NCBI RefSeq assembly: GCF_001429245.1
Contig: NZ_LMJE01000008.1
Location: 248,001 to 312,000 of the forward strand
Direction: 5' to 3'
Origin: Rhizobium sp. Root274
Lineage (GTDB): Bacteria > Pseudomonadota > Alphaproteobacteria > Rhizobiales > Rhizobiaceae
DNA: 64,000 nucleotides
The first letter of the stretch is position 1, and every line of letters begins with the position of its first letter. The notes under the pieces are model-generated. The model was not told where the DNA came from. It did no database searches and was given only the letters and a program-made list of their open reading frames with translations. Positions 52,844-62,281 of this stretch are shown piece after piece. Position numbers and translations under genes: made by a program.

Positions 52844-55390
52844 CTAGAGTTCCCGCAGGACGGGGGCTGCTTTCTGGCCAAGGATCCGCCAGGTGCCGGC
52901 CAGTCCGATCCCGATGGTGATAACCAGCGAGATCACGATCGTCATGACCGCTACGTCTGGAAGGAAATTCGATGGCAGTTTCATGATCTGGCTCAGCACA
53001 TACCAGGCGATGCCGCCGCCGGAGACGAGGGCGAAGACGGCCGTTGCGGCGCCGAGCAGCATGTACTCGTAAGTGAACGCCCGGATGAGCATGGCGCGCG
53101 TCGCCCCGAGCGTCTTCAGGATGACGGCGTCGTGGGTACGCGCGCGATTGCCGGCGGCCAGCGCCCCGGAGAGAACCAACACCGAGGCGATGAGGGCAAC
53201 GGCTGCTGCCGCACGAATGGCCGTTGCTAGCTGCCCGACCAGCTTGTCGACCATGTCGAGAGCATCCTTGACGCGTACCGTGGTAATGGTGGGAAAACGC
53301 TGCGTCACTGAGCGCAATACGGCGGCCTCGTCGGTGGCCGATGCGTTCGGTTCGATCAGCGTGGCCAGCCAGGCATGCGGAGCGCCAGCGAAAGTGTTGG
53401 GCGAAAACACCATGACGAAGTTCATCGACAGGCTTTCCCATTGCACGGCCCGGAAGTTCGAGATCTTCGCCGTGATATTCCGACCAAGTACATTCACCGT
53501 GATCGTATCGCCGATCTTCAGCCCGAGTTCCCTAGCTTCCCGCTCGGAAAATGACACAAGGGGCTCTCCGGCATAGTCCTTCGGCCACCATTCGCCTTCG
53601 GTCACGGAGCTGTTCTCAGGGATGTTGGTCGCGTAGGTCAGGCCGCGATCGCCGCGGAGGACCCAGCGGCCGCCCGGAGGCACGTCCATCTTGGCGATGT
53701 CGGTGCCATTCAGCTCAAGAATGCGCCCCCGCAGCATTGGTACTTCGACGAGCTTGCCTTCTGGAGCGAGCCCTTCGACCAGCGTGCGGAAGTCGTCGAC
53801 TTCGCTGCCCTGGATGTCGACGAAGAAGAAGTTCGGGGCCCGTTCCGGCAGGCTGCCGGTCAGTTCGCGGCGCAGATTGCCGTCAATCAGGGCGAGCGCG
53901 ACGAGCAGGCTGAGGCCGAGGCCTAGCGAGAGGGTGACGGAGGCCGTCAACGAGCCGGGGCGGTGAATATTGCCGATGGCAAGTCTGAGCGCTGCCGAAT
54001 GGCTTCGCGGGCTGTGGCGGGCGAGCCAGGCGACCACATAGGCAACGAGGCGCAGCAGGACGAAGCCTGCGGCCATGGCGGCGAGGAAGATCGCGGCGAT
54101 GCGGCGTTGATCCGAGGTGAAGATGGCCAGGGCTGCCAGCGCGCTGAGGGAGAGCGCCATCGCTAGCAGGTAAGGCCAGGACGGAAGGCCGGAGGCTTCG
54201 AAACCCTGTTCGCGGAAGAGGGCCGTGGCCGGAACTTTACGGGCATGACCGAGGGGCAGAATGGCGAAGGCGAAGGTCACCAGGATGCCGAAGATCGCTG
54301 CCAGTGCCAGGGCCTGGGGATATAGTTTTGCCTCGGCTGAGATCGGCAGGATCCCGGCAAGATAGCTTGCGGTGATCGGTGGGGCGGCGGCGCCGAGCAC
54401 CAGGCCAGCGGCGATCCCGACAAGGGCGACCAGAGTGATTTGGATAAGATAAACCAGCACGACGACGGAGGCAGGAGCGCCCAGGCATTTCAGGGTCGCG
54501 ATGACTGTGCGCTTTGAGTCGAGGAAGGCGCGTACCGCATTGGCGACACCGACACCGCCGACGACCAGAGCCGTCAGGCCGACCAGCGTCAAGAACTGTG
54601 AGAACCGCTCGACATTCTCGGTGAGGGCCGGGGCTGCACGATCGCTGCTGCGGATCGACCAGCCGGCGGACGGGAACTCCGCCTGGGCTCGGCTGCGGAC
54701 CGTGTCCGGATTGGTCGTCGGGTCATTGTAGCGGATCTTGTAGGCATGTTCGACCAGACTGCCGGTCGCGACGAGGCCGCTTGCAAAGAGCGCCTTTCGG
54801 CTGGTGAGAAAACGCGGCGCAAAGCCAAAACCATCGGAAACCGCGTCGGGCTCGGTCACGATGGTGCCCGTGATGCGGAAACGGGCATTGCCGAGAAGAA
54901 ATTCATCGCCGACCCTGCTGTTCATCCGCTCCAAAAGGAGCGGCGCGACGATGGCGCCGTAGACATCGCCGTCAGCCGCGAGCAGTTCTGCCAGAGGACG
55001 GTCGGGCGCGGCAACGAGGCGGCCGTAGAGCGGGTAGGAGTCGTCGACGGCCTTGACCTCGACCAGCGACTGGTCCGAACCATCCGCCAGCCGCGCCATG
55101 GAACGCAGCCCGGTCGTGACCGAAACGGTGCCGAAACCCTTCATGAAGGCGAGTTCTTCAGGCGTTGCCTCCCGATTGTCGAGTTCCAGCCTGATATCAC
55201 CAGCCAGAAGCGATTGGCCCTCCGACGAGATGGCATCGGTGATAGCTGTCGATACAGAGTTGACCGCCGCGATTGCGCCGGTGCCGAGCGCAATGCAGGC
55301 GAGAAAAATGTAGAAGCCTCTCAGTCCGCCACGCAATTCGCGAAGCGCAATGCGAGAGGCGATTGATAGCCGCGTGGCGAAACCCGTCAT
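52844..55390 (-). CDS. ybbP: ABC transporter permease, YbbP family (double FtsX)
   Basis: An 848-residue inner-membrane permease of the MacB/LolC-like type. The N-terminal helix (about 20-45) is followed by a large periplasmic domain, then a block of FtsX helices (about 260-500), a second periplasmic domain (about 500-710), and a last set of helices (about 725-848). Its ATG overlaps the stop of the ATPase gene in an ATGA. With YbbA it forms a mechanotransmission-type transporter for envelope lipids or lipoproteins. The divergent tesA neighbour is the arrangement known from Escherichia coli. Confidence 0.92.
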   Translation of the reverse strand: MTGFATRLSIASRIALRELRGGLRGFYIFLACIALGTGAIAAVNSVSTAITDAISSEGQSLLAGDIRLELDNREATPEELAFMKGFGTVSVTTGLRSMARLADGSDQSLVEVKAVDDSYPLYGRLVAAPDRPLAELLAADGDVYGAIVAPLLLERMNSRVGDEFLLGNARFRITGTIVTEPDAVSDGFGFAPRFLTSRKALFASGLVATGSLVEHAYKIRYNDPTTNPDTVRSRAQAEFPSAGWSIRSSDRAAPALTENVERFSQFLTLVGLTALVVGGVGVANAVRAFLDSKRTVIATLKCLGAPASVVVLVYLIQITLVALVGIAAGLVLGAAAPPITASYLAGILPISAEAKLYPQALALAAIFGILVTFAFAILPLGHARKVPATALFREQGFEASGLPSWPYLLAMALSLSALAALAIFTSDQRRIAAIFLAAMAAGFVLLRLVAYVVAWLARHSPRSHSAALRLAIGNIHRPGSLTASVTLSLGLGLSLLVALALIDGNLRRELTGSLPERAPNFFFVDIQGSEVDDFRTLVEGLAPEGKLVEVPMLRGRILELNGTDIAKMDVPPGGRWVLRGDRGLTYATNIPENSSVTEGEWWPKDYAGEPLVSFSEREARELGLKIGDTITVNVLGRNITAKISNFRAVQWESLSMNFVMVFSPNTFAGAPHAWLATLIEPNASATDEAAVLRSVTQRFPTITTVRVKDALDMVDKLVGQLATAIRAAAAVALIASVLVLSGALAAGNRARTHDAVILKTLGATRAMLIRAFTYEYMLLGAATAVFALVSGGGIAWYVLSQIMKLPSNFLPDVAVMTIVISLVITIGIGLAGTWRILGQKAAPVLREL

Positions 55391-56100
55391 GCAGACACCG
55401 TCGTCAGCCGCGCCTGTCCGGCATGGCTGTCACCGGCAATCTGGCCCGAGGCAACCCGGATCTGACGCGAGCAGCGGGCAGCCAGCGCCGTATCATGGGT
55501 GACCAGCACCAGAGTCATGCCGCGCTCCTGCTGCTTGGCAAACAGAAGATCCGCAATCTGTCGTCCGGTCTCGGTGTCGAGGTTGCCCGTCGGTTCGTCG
55601 GCAATCAGAACGGCGGGCGAGGGCGCAAGCGCGCGGGCAATGGCGACACGCTGCTGCTCGCCGCCGGACAGTTGTCCCGGGTAGTGGCTCAGTCTCTCGC
55701 CAAGGCCGACGGCTTGCAGCTCCTTGCGGGCGATGTCGAACGCGTTCCTGACGTTGGCGAGTTCGAGCGGGATGGCGACATTCTCCAGCGCCGTCATGTT
55801 GGCGATCAGATGAAAGGACTGGAAGACGATGCCGATATTGCGGCCGCGGAAATCTGCCAGCCGGTCTTCGCTGAGCGTATGGATCGGGGTGTCGCGCACG
55901 ATAATTTCGCCGCTGTCCAAACGTTCAAGCCCGGCCAGCACCATCAAGAGCGTCGATTTGCCTGAGCCGGACGGGCCGACGATGCCCACCGCTTCGCCTT
56001 CGTTGATCGCGAGATCGATGCTCCGCAAAACGTGAACGGAGGCGGCGGCATTGCCAAGGGTGAGATCAGCGCTTTTCAGTTCGATGATGGTGTTTCTCAC
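55387..56100 (-). CDS. ybbA: ABC transporter ATP-binding protein, YbbA family
   Basis: A 237-residue cytoplasmic ATPase of the LolD/MacB group. Walker A is GPSGSGKST near 41-49, the signature is LSGGEQQRVAIARAL, Walker B ends in IADEPTGNLD, and the H-loop is VTHD. It starts with GTG and the Shine-Dalgarno is weak. Translationally coupled to the permease gene by a 4-base overlap. It is divergent from the arylesterase gene with a 74-base spacer. Confidence 0.93.
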   Translation of the reverse strand: MRNTIIELKSADLTLGNAAASVHVLRSIDLAINEGEAVGIVGPSGSGKSTLLMVLAGLERLDSGEIIVRDTPIHTLSEDRLADFRGRNIGIVFQSFHLIANMTALENVAIPLELANVRNAFDIARKELQAVGLGERLSHYPGQLSGGEQQRVAIARALAPSPAVLIADEPTGNLDTETGRQIADLLFAKQQERGMTLVLVTHDTALAARCSRQIRVASGQIAGDSHAGQARLTTVSA

Positions 56101-56174
56101 ACTCGGCCATCCTATATCGTTGAGATCAAAGGTTTGCCGGTGATCGGCACTTCGGGCAATCTAGGAAGGTCGGC

Positions 56175-56822
56175 ATGACATTTAAAGCTGCGCTGCTTCA
56201 TTTCGCCGTGATGGTCTCGGCTACGCTCGTGGGGGCAACGGCGTCGCTTGCGGAGCCGCTGAAGCTGGTCGGCTTCGGCGACAGCCTCATGGCCGGTTAC
56301 CAGCTGCCGCAGGAAGATGCTCTGCCGGCGCAATTGCAGCGCAATCTTGTCGCCAAAGGTCACGATGTGGTCATCACCAATGCCGGGGTTTCCGGGGACA
56401 CCACGGCAGGCGGCCTGTCGCGCGTCGACTGGTCGGTGCCCGATGGGACCGACGGGGTCATCCTGGAACTTGGCGCCAATGATGCCCTGCGCGGCATTCC
56501 GCCGGAGCAGACAGCTCGCAATCTCGACCAGATCATCGCCCGCCTCAAGGCGCGCAATATTCCGGTCCTGCTCATCGGGATGCTGACGCCTCCGAACATG
56601 GGTGGCGATTACGGCAAGCGGTTCAATGCTATCTATCCCGATCTCGCAAAGAAATATGACCTGCCGCTTTATCCTTTCGTACTCGATGGCGTGATTACCG
56701 ATCGTAGCCTTCTGCTTGAGGACGGCATGCATCCCAATACCAAAGGCCTTGCTGTCATGGCTGAACGCATGTTGCCCCTCGCTCAATCTTGGGTATCGAG
56801 CATCGAGGGTAAGTCGAATTAA
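56175..56822 (+). CDS. tesA: Arylesterase / TesA-like GDSL lipase
   Basis: A 215-residue SGNH hydrolase exported to the periplasm. A signal peptide (about 1-26, cleaved after ATASLA) precedes GDSL with nucleophile Ser37, then the Gly of block II, Asn102 in GANDAL, and the Asp183-x2-His186 pair. TesA proteins are thioesterases/lysophospholipases with arylesterase activity. AGGAAGG sits six bases before the ATG. Divergent from ybbAP, an arrangement also known from Escherichia coli, which suggests a common role in envelope lipid handling. Confidence 0.93.
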   Translation: MTFKAALLHFAVMVSATLVGATASLAEPLKLVGFGDSLMAGYQLPQEDALPAQLQRNLVAKGHDVVITNAGVSGDTTAGGLSRVDWSVPDGTDGVILELGANDALRGIPPEQTARNLDQIIARLKARNIPVLLIGMLTPPNMGGDYGKRFNAIYPDLAKKYDLPLYPFVLDGVITDRSLLLEDGMHPNTKGLAVMAERMLPLAQSWVSSIEGKSN

Positions 56823-56888
56823 TCGCTTGCGCCTCATGCCATTGCGTGATTCGCTGTGAGCACCTGCAAAAGATTCGGGGAGCGCTCC

Positions 56889-57482
56889 ATGCCGAGATTG
56901 TTCACTGCCCTCGAAATTCCGCGCAACGCTGCCATGAGCCTCTCATTGCTGCGCGGTGGCCTCCCCGGGGCCCGCTGGATCGATGTCGAAAACTATCACA
57001 TCACCCTGCGCTTTATCGGTGACGTCGATGGTCGTACCGCAGACGAGATCGTGGACCGTCTCGATCGCATCGACCGCCCCGAATTTTCGCTTACACTCAA
57101 TGGCATCGGTTCTTTCGGCTCTAAGAAGCCGCATTCGATCTGGGCCGGTGTCTCGGCGGCACCAGAACTCTACGCCCTCCAGGGGGAGATCGAGCGCATC
57201 TGCCAGCGGCTGGGCCTCGCGCCCGATCCTCGCAAGTTCACACCGCATGTGACGCTGGCTCGGCTCAAGGCCTCACGCCTTGATGACGTTGTGCACTATC
57301 TGAGCGGTCGAGGGGATTTCCAGACGTCGCCCTTCAACGTCTCTCGGTTTGTCCTGCTATCCTCGAAGGAATCGGTCGGTGGCGGCCCTTACCTCACGGA
57401 GGAAGTCTTCCCGCTCAGAGAGACGGCTGGCGCCTCGAGCTACGGCGCCAGGGGATTGCAGCCGGAAAAGAGCCTGCTGTAG
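56889..57482 (+). CDS. thpR: RNA 2',3'-cyclic phosphodiesterase
   Basis: A 197-residue member of the 2H phosphoesterase family (LigT/ThpR), which hydrolyses 2',3'-cyclic phosphate ends of RNA. The two HxT motifs are His37-Ile-Thr39 (HITL) and His120-Val-Thr122 (HVTL). GGGGAG lies six bases upstream of the ATG; the frame is open 11 codons further without support. Normal length for the family. It is followed by phhB on the same strand. Confidence 0.92.
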   Translation: MPRLFTALEIPRNAAMSLSLLRGGLPGARWIDVENYHITLRFIGDVDGRTADEIVDRLDRIDRPEFSLTLNGIGSFGSKKPHSIWAGVSAAPELYALQGEIERICQRLGLAPDPRKFTPHVTLARLKASRLDDVVHYLSGRGDFQTSPFNVSRFVLLSSKESVGGGPYLTEEVFPLRETAGASSYGARGLQPEKSLL

Positions 57483-57559
57483 TCAGCCCGTAGTTTCCTG
57501 AGCATCTGTGCAACTGCTGAACCTTGTCGGTGAGCACGAAGGTCTGAGGAGAGCGATTC

Positions 57560-57862
57560 ATGATCCGTCAAAAACTGGATGCGGCAGCCATCTCCGCCCG
57601 CCTTTCCGAGTTGCAGGGATGGACCCTTGCGGATAATGGAACTTCCATCGAGAAGCACTTTGTTTTCAGAAATTTTTCTGAAGCTTTCGGCTTCATGACC
57701 CAGTGTGCGCTCGCTGCCGAAAAGCTCGACCACCATCCGGAATGGTCCAATGTCTACCGCAAGGTGCATGTGAAGCTGACAACGCATTCCGCTGATGGCG
57801 TCACGGAACTCGATTTCCAACTGGCCGTTCTGATGGACAGGGCGGGCCGGGACGCCGCTTGA
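57560..57862 (+). CDS. phhB: Pterin-4-alpha-carbinolamine dehydratase
   Basis: A 100-residue enzyme that recycles the pterin cofactor after aromatic amino acid hydroxylation. The active-site motif EKLDHHPEWSNVY continues with the Val-His-Val segment and the closing Asp of TELD, matching the family pattern. TGAGGAGAG precedes the ATG. No phenylalanine hydroxylase gene is in the window. Confidence 0.94.
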   Translation: MIRQKLDAAAISARLSELQGWTLADNGTSIEKHFVFRNFSEAFGFMTQCALAAEKLDHHPEWSNVYRKVHVKLTTHSADGVTELDFQLAVLMDRAGRDAA

Positions 57863-57941
57863 GCGTGAACTCGAGCAATTGAATTCTCCCGTCATGGATC
57901 ACATATGATTGATAGGGTCCGCACGAAAGGATCGTTGGCTC

Positions 57942-58322
57942 ATGGATGACGTGAAGATCGGTGAAATTCTGCTTCCGGGTGACGAAGGAACCCAGGAAAA
58001 GCAGGAGGCGAAAGTTCGGCGCCGGTTCTGGCCGACCTTCAAGAAGGCGGCGCGCCAGATCCCGTTCTCACGTGATCTCGCAGCAGCCTATTATTGTGCG
58101 ATAGATCGCGAGACACCACTGCGGGTTCGGGGCATCCTGCTGGCTGCGCTCGGCTATTTCGTGCTTCCCATCGATGCTGTGCCGGATGTTCTGGCCGTGA
58201 TCGGTTTCACGGATGACATTGCAGTCCTGACCACGGCCTTCGCGCTTATCAACCGGCATATCAAGGAGCGGCACTACGAGGCTGCCGACCGGGTGCTTAC
58301 CGATGACGCAACGCAGGCGTGA
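57942..58322 (+). CDS. YkvA/DUF1232 family membrane protein
   Basis: A 126-residue protein with the DUF1232 core (RDLAAAYYCAIDRETPLRVRG, then LAALGYFVLPIDAVPDVL and GFTDDIAVLTTAFA, residues about 45-105). It has an acidic N-terminus and a polar C-terminus. Function is not known. The ATG follows GAAAGG; an upstream TTG in frame would add 11 residues. Confidence 0.85.
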   Translation: MDDVKIGEILLPGDEGTQEKQEAKVRRRFWPTFKKAARQIPFSRDLAAAYYCAIDRETPLRVRGILLAALGYFVLPIDAVPDVLAVIGFTDDIAVLTTAFALINRHIKERHYEAADRVLTDDATQA

Positions 58323-58588
58323 TCCTGGCGCCGTGTTTGGCAAAACAAATGTCAGCCCAACTCTTGCCCGATTCTTTGCCTCTACATCCGAACGAGGACG
58401 ACGCGGTGCAAAGCCGCGTTTCGCCGTATCTTGCGACGGCTGATCATGGCGACGATGCAGATTGGGACAAGAAACTGCGTCTCGTTCATGGTTTGGTAAG
58501 GTAAATTAAGTCAAACTGAACACAGGTTTTGACGATGAGCGCCCGGCCGTTCGGCTGGGCGATGGATGGAAACAACCGGCAGGAAGAC
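58323..58588 (+). other. Intergenic region upstream of the IalB-like gene
   Basis: 266 bases with no convincing gene. A 61-codon open stretch at 58319-58504 has no Shine-Dalgarno or protein-like pattern. The AT-rich run near 58490-58520 is the likely promoter. Confidence 0.4.
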
Positions 58589-59092
58589 ATGTTCGTAAGA
58601 AGTAGCGTAGCCGCACTGGCAATCATCCTGGCGAGCAGCGGTCTCGCCTTTGCTCAATCTCCAACACGGATTGAGCAGTTCAAGGCTTGGGGTGCCTATT
58701 CCTACAAGTCCAATGGCGGCACCGTTTGCTATGTGCTGTCCGTTCCGACAACCAAGGAACCAGCCAGCGTCAATCACGGCGATATCTTCTTCGTGATCTC
58801 CCAGCGTCCGGGCCAGAACATCTCCTACGAGCCGCAGGCGATGATGGGCTACCCGATGAAGGGCGACTCCAAGGTCAATGTGACGATCGACAACAAGAAC
58901 TTCGTCATGTTCGTCAAGGATACCTCGGCCTGGGTCGAAAACGCTGCTGAAGAGCCGGCCTTGGTCGCGGCCATGAAGGGCGGTTCGTCCATGACGGTCA
59001 AGGCCACCTCGGCCCGTGGGACGCCGACCAGCTACACCTATTCGCTGTCCGGTATCTCTGCCGCCCTGCAGAAGATTCAGGGCTGCAAGTAA
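58589..59092 (+). CDS. Invasion-associated locus B (IalB)-family exported protein
   Basis: A 167-residue secreted protein. A signal peptide (about 1-22, ending GLAFAQ) is followed by the IalB beta domain: FKAWGAYSYKSNGGTVCYVL near the start, MGYPMKGDSKVNVTID in the middle, and SLSGISAALQKIQGCK at the end, with two Cys that probably form a disulfide. IalB proteins occur across Rhizobiales; the name comes from Bartonella. The chosen ATG gives a clean signal peptide and has AGGAAG close by; in-frame ATGs 20 and 9 codons upstream are less likely. A strong terminator follows. Confidence 0.87.
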   Translation: MFVRSSVAALAIILASSGLAFAQSPTRIEQFKAWGAYSYKSNGGTVCYVLSVPTTKEPASVNHGDIFFVISQRPGQNISYEPQAMMGYPMKGDSKVNVTIDNKNFVMFVKDTSAWVENAAEEPALVAAMKGGSSMTVKATSARGTPTSYTYSLSGISAALQKIQGCK

Positions 59093-59112
59093 ACTTATCG
59101 ATCTGATGTTTC

Positions 59113-59142
59113 AAAGGGCCGGCAGTCGACTGCCGGCCCTTT
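59113..59142 (+). terminator. Terminator after the IalB-like gene
   Basis: A perfect 30-base palindrome with AAAGGGCCGGCAG as the left arm start and TTT at the right end, centred on a GTCGAC. Confidence 0.82.
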
Positions 59143-59327
59143 GTCGTTTGTCTCCCGTCCGCAGTTCGCCGACCTTGGGGTGACGGACAGCAAAAAAGCT
59201 GCTATTGGCCGCTGCAAATTAGGACATCGGGCTTTCCCCTGTCCCACATGATCCATGAATTCATACCTGCCAGCCGGGAAGCGCTCGATCGGAGCCTGCT
59301 TGCCGCTATGGCCCTGAGGTCCAGACG

Positions 59328-60566
59328 ATGACTGTCACCGTGACGCTTCCCGAGCGGAGCCAGACTGCCACTCCGGTTCGCCCTGCTGCATTCGTCGAGA
59401 AGCCGAGCCTGATCGGCCTTGATCGCGAAGCCCTCGGTGCTGCCCTGCGGGAAAAGGGTGTGCCGGACAAGCAGATCAAGATGCGCGTCGCGCAGATCTG
59501 GAACTGGATCTATGTGCGCGGCGTCTCCGACTTCGATCATATGGCCAATGTCTCCAAGGACATGCGCGAAATGCTGAAGACGCAGTTCACCATCGCGCGT
59601 CCGGAGATCGTCGAGGAGCAGGTCTCCAATGACGGTACCCGCAAATGGCTGCTGCGCTTCCCGCCGCGCGGTGCCGGCCGTCCGGTCGAGGTCGAAAGCG
59701 TCTATATCCCGGAAGAGGGGCGCGGCACGCTGTGCATTTCCAGCCAGGTCGGCTGCACGCTGACCTGTTCCTTCTGCCACACCGGCACGCAGAAGCTGGT
59801 GCGCAATCTGACGTCAGAAGAAATCCTGTCCCAGCTGCTGCTCGCACGTGATCGGCTGGGCGATTTCCCTGACCGGGAGACACCGGTTGGCACGATGATG
59901 CCGTCGAGCGATCGCAAGGTCACCAACATTGTCATGATGGGCATGGGTGAGCCGCTCTACAATTTCGAGGAAGTAAAGAAGGCCCTGCTGATCGCAACCG
60001 ATGGCGATGGCCTGTCGCTCTCCAAGCGTCGTGTCACGCTTTCCACCTCGGGCGTGGTGCCGGAAATCTACCGGACCGGCGAAGAGATCGGCGTGATGCT
60101 TGCCATTTCGCTGCATGCGGTGCGCGACGAGCTGCGCGACATGCTGGTGCCGATCAACAAGAAGTATCCGCTCAAGGAGCTGATCGAGGCCTGTCGAAAC
60201 TATCCGGGCCTGTCGAATGCCCGCCGCATTACCTTCGAATATGTGATGCTGAAGGACGTCAATGACAGCCTGGAAGATGCCAAGGGCCTGATCCAACTCT
60301 TGAAGGGCGTGCCGGCGAAGATCAACCTGATCCCGTTTAATCCGTGGCCGGGCACCAACTATCAGTGTTCCGACTGGGCGACGATCGAGAAGTTTGCCGA
60401 TTTCATCAATCAGGCCGGTTATGCCTCGCCGATCCGCACCCCGCGCGGCCGCGACATTCTTGCCGCCTGCGGCCAGCTGAAGTCGGAATCCGAGCGCATG
60501 CGCAAGACCGAACGCATGGCCTTCGAGGCGATGATGATCGCCGGCCACGGCGAAGACGAAGATTGA
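59328..60566 (+). CDS. rlmN: Dual-specificity 23S rRNA (A2503)/tRNA (A37) methyltransferase
   Basis: A 412-residue radical-SAM methyltransferase that methylates C2 of A2503 in 23S rRNA and A37 of some tRNAs. The SAM cluster motif is Cys143-x3-Cys147-x2-Cys150 (CTLTCSFC), followed by GMGEPLYNF and the C-terminal catalytic Cys381 in ILAACGQL. The second catalytic Cys lies in LCISSQ near 136. Length is normal for alphaproteobacteria. No obvious Shine-Dalgarno at this ATG, but the family alignment supports it. Confidence 0.97.
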   Translation: MTVTVTLPERSQTATPVRPAAFVEKPSLIGLDREALGAALREKGVPDKQIKMRVAQIWNWIYVRGVSDFDHMANVSKDMREMLKTQFTIARPEIVEEQVSNDGTRKWLLRFPPRGAGRPVEVESVYIPEEGRGTLCISSQVGCTLTCSFCHTGTQKLVRNLTSEEILSQLLLARDRLGDFPDRETPVGTMMPSSDRKVTNIVMMGMGEPLYNFEEVKKALLIATDGDGLSLSKRRVTLSTSGVVPEIYRTGEEIGVMLAISLHAVRDELRDMLVPINKKYPLKELIEACRNYPGLSNARRITFEYVMLKDVNDSLEDAKGLIQLLKGVPAKINLIPFNPWPGTNYQCSDWATIEKFADFINQAGYASPIRTPRGRDILAACGQLKSESERMRKTERMAFEAMMIAGHGEDED

Positions 60567-60600
60567 AGCCTTTCGGCGGCCTGCTCGCCAGGCGCCTTCG

Positions 60601-61242
60601 TCACTTCGCCTGGGTCATTAGGATCTTCACCGCGAAGATCGAGAAGACCCCGGCGAAGGTGTAGTCGATGCTGCGCAGAACCTTGCGGTTGGCCTGTAGC
60701 CAGTTCGACATGAAATCCGCCCCATAGACGATGCCGATCCCAATTGGCAGCGACAGGATGATCGACCACAGACCGAGGAAGATCAGCTTGCCCGTGACAT
60801 GCGGGTCGGTAGCCGTCACGAATTGCGGTAGGAAGGTCATGAAGAAGATGATGACCTTCGGGTTCAGGAGATTGACCCAGAGCCCATTCAGGAAGGCGCC
60901 TTTCTTGGAGACGACTGCCTCACCCTCTGCCTTGATGACAAAATTCGAACCATGACGGACGGCCTGCAGCGCCAACCAGAGCAGATAGGCAGCGCCGCCC
61001 GTCTTCAGTAGCAAGAAGGCCGTCGGTGAAGCGACGATGAGCGCCGAGATGCCAAAGGCCACCAGCATGGTGTGGATCGAGATGCCAAAGCTCGTGCCAG
61101 CCAGCGTCATGAGACCGATCGCGCGGCCGTCGCGCAGGGATCGGCTGATCCAAAGCGTCATATCCGGACCAGGCGTGATGGCCAGCAGAAGGAGAGCGAG
61201 ACTGAAGGCGAGAAAGACGGGAAGGCTCGGAACGAAATCCAT
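60601..61242 (-). CDS. LysE/RhtB-family amino-acid exporter
   Basis: A 213-residue inner-membrane protein with about six helices and the ITPGPDM marker near 22-28. The NLLNPKVIIFFMTFLPQF region near 125-142 is typical. The ATG gives the natural N-terminus; a start 24 bases earlier is in frame but less likely. A long perfect hairpin lies in its leader. It runs convergent with rlmN. Substrate unknown. Confidence 0.9.
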   Translation of the reverse strand: MDFVPSLPVFLAFSLALLLLAITPGPDMTLWISRSLRDGRAIGLMTLAGTSFGISIHTMLVAFGISALIVASPTAFLLLKTGGAAYLLWLALQAVRHGSNFVIKAEGEAVVSKKGAFLNGLWVNLLNPKVIIFFMTFLPQFVTATDPHVTGKLIFLGLWSIILSLPIGIGIVYGADFMSNWLQANRKVLRSIDYTFAGVFSIFAVKILMTQAK

Positions 61243-61256
61243 TGATAACACCGCAT

Positions 61257-61289
61257 GATGAAGCATCCGCGATCTGCGGATGCTTCATC
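61257..61289 (-). other. Perfect 14-bp hairpin between the SDR gene and the LysE exporter
   Basis: Stem GATGAAGCATCCGC / GCGGATGCTTCATC around GATCT. On the minus strand it lies 27 bases after the SDR stop and 14 bases upstream of the LysE ATG. There is no T run after it, so it may be a weak terminator or a leader hairpin that affects translation of the exporter. Confidence 0.55.
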
Positions 61290-61316
61290 CTTAGCGGCGT
61301 TCACTTGCCTTGCCAA

Positions 61317-62180
61317 TCAGCCTTGCGGGACAGAGAGATAGGTCTTGAAGGCGTCGGCATAGTCCGGATGCCAGCGCGAGAGCGGTGGCCGGTTTTCGAT
61401 GATGTCGCCAGCGGCCCAGGCGATACGCTTCTCGTCGAGCGCGCGTGGCACCTCATTGTCGGGACACAGGATGTAAAAGTCGCCACGCTCCAGGCTTTCG
61501 AGCATGAAGGCGACCGTTTCTTCCGGGGTCCAGGCGCCTGCCGGTTTCTCGGTGCGACCGTTGGCCGTCAGCGAGGTGAAGACGAAGCCCGGGATCAACA
61601 AATGGGCCGTGACGTTGCTGTCCGCCGTGTTGCGCAGTTCGTGTTGCAGGGCTTCGGTGAAGGCCTTCACGCCGGCCTTGGAGACGTTGTAGGCGGGATC
61701 ACCCGGTGGCGTCGTGATGCCCTGCTTGGATCCGGTGTTGATGATGAGCGCTGCGTCCTTGTGCGCAATCATGCCGGGACCGAAGGTTCGCGTTCCGTTG
61801 ATCACACCCATGAGGTTGACGCCGAGCACGTTTTCCCAATTGGATTGCGGGCCGAAGAGCGCGCTGCCCGGCTGGATGCCGGCATTGTTCATGAGGACGT
61901 GGACGCGGCCGAAGCGCTGGATGACGGCGCGCTCCAATGCCTCAAGCTCATCCAGCTTGGACACATCCGTGCCGATGGCGACCACATCGGCTTCTCCGCC
62001 AGCAGCAAGAGCCGTGACTTGTAAGGCCGCATCAGCGAGGCGATCTCCTTCGAGGTCGACAAGGACGACGCAGAGGCCCATGCTGGCAAAGGCTTTGGCC
62101 GCAGCTAATCCGATGCCGGATGCCGCGCCGGTGACCACGGCGACATGGCCCTTGGCAAGCGCTGGATGCTGGATCGTCAT
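61317..62180 (-). CDS. SDR family NAD(P)-dependent oxidoreductase
   Basis: A 287-residue classical short-chain dehydrogenase. Cofactor loop TGAASGIG at 17-24, MNNAG near 97-101, catalytic Ser151 (INTGSKQG), Tyr164-x3-Lys168. AAGGAG before the ATG decides the start; a TTG two codons earlier is less likely. It shares its upstream region with the parD antitoxin gene, transcribed divergently. Substrate unknown. Confidence 0.9.
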   Translation of the reverse strand: MTIQHPALAKGHVAVVTGAASGIGLAAAKAFASMGLCVVLVDLEGDRLADAALQVTALAAGGEADVVAIGTDVSKLDELEALERAVIQRFGRVHVLMNNAGIQPGSALFGPQSNWENVLGVNLMGVINGTRTFGPGMIAHKDAALIINTGSKQGITTPPGDPAYNVSKAGVKAFTEALQHELRNTADSNVTAHLLIPGFVFTSLTANGRTEKPAGAWTPEETVAFMLESLERGDFYILCPDNEVPRALDEKRIAWAAGDIIENRPPLSRWHPDYADAFKTYLSVPQG

Positions 62181-62202
62181 GGGCAAACTCCTTTAGAACC
62201 TG

Positions 62203-62231
62203 TGGTATTGTCTCTGGTGGCGATATGGTAT
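62203..62231 (+). promoter_or_regulatory. Two TGGTAT repeats upstream of parD
   Basis: TGGTAT occurs at 62203-62208 and 62226-62231, 23 bases apart (about two helical turns), in the 101-base gap between the SDR gene and parD. Ribbon-helix-helix antitoxins often bind such spaced repeats to autoregulate. Confidence 0.35.
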
Positions 62232-62281
62232 CCTAGCGGAGCATCGTCAACGTGACGGCCGTCGATGGAGGATTGCTGCCG

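Noticed and set aside
58319-58504. A 61-codon frame between the DUF1232 and IalB-like genes
   Set aside because: No ribosome-binding site, no hydrophobic or domain pattern; overlaps the previous stop only by chance.
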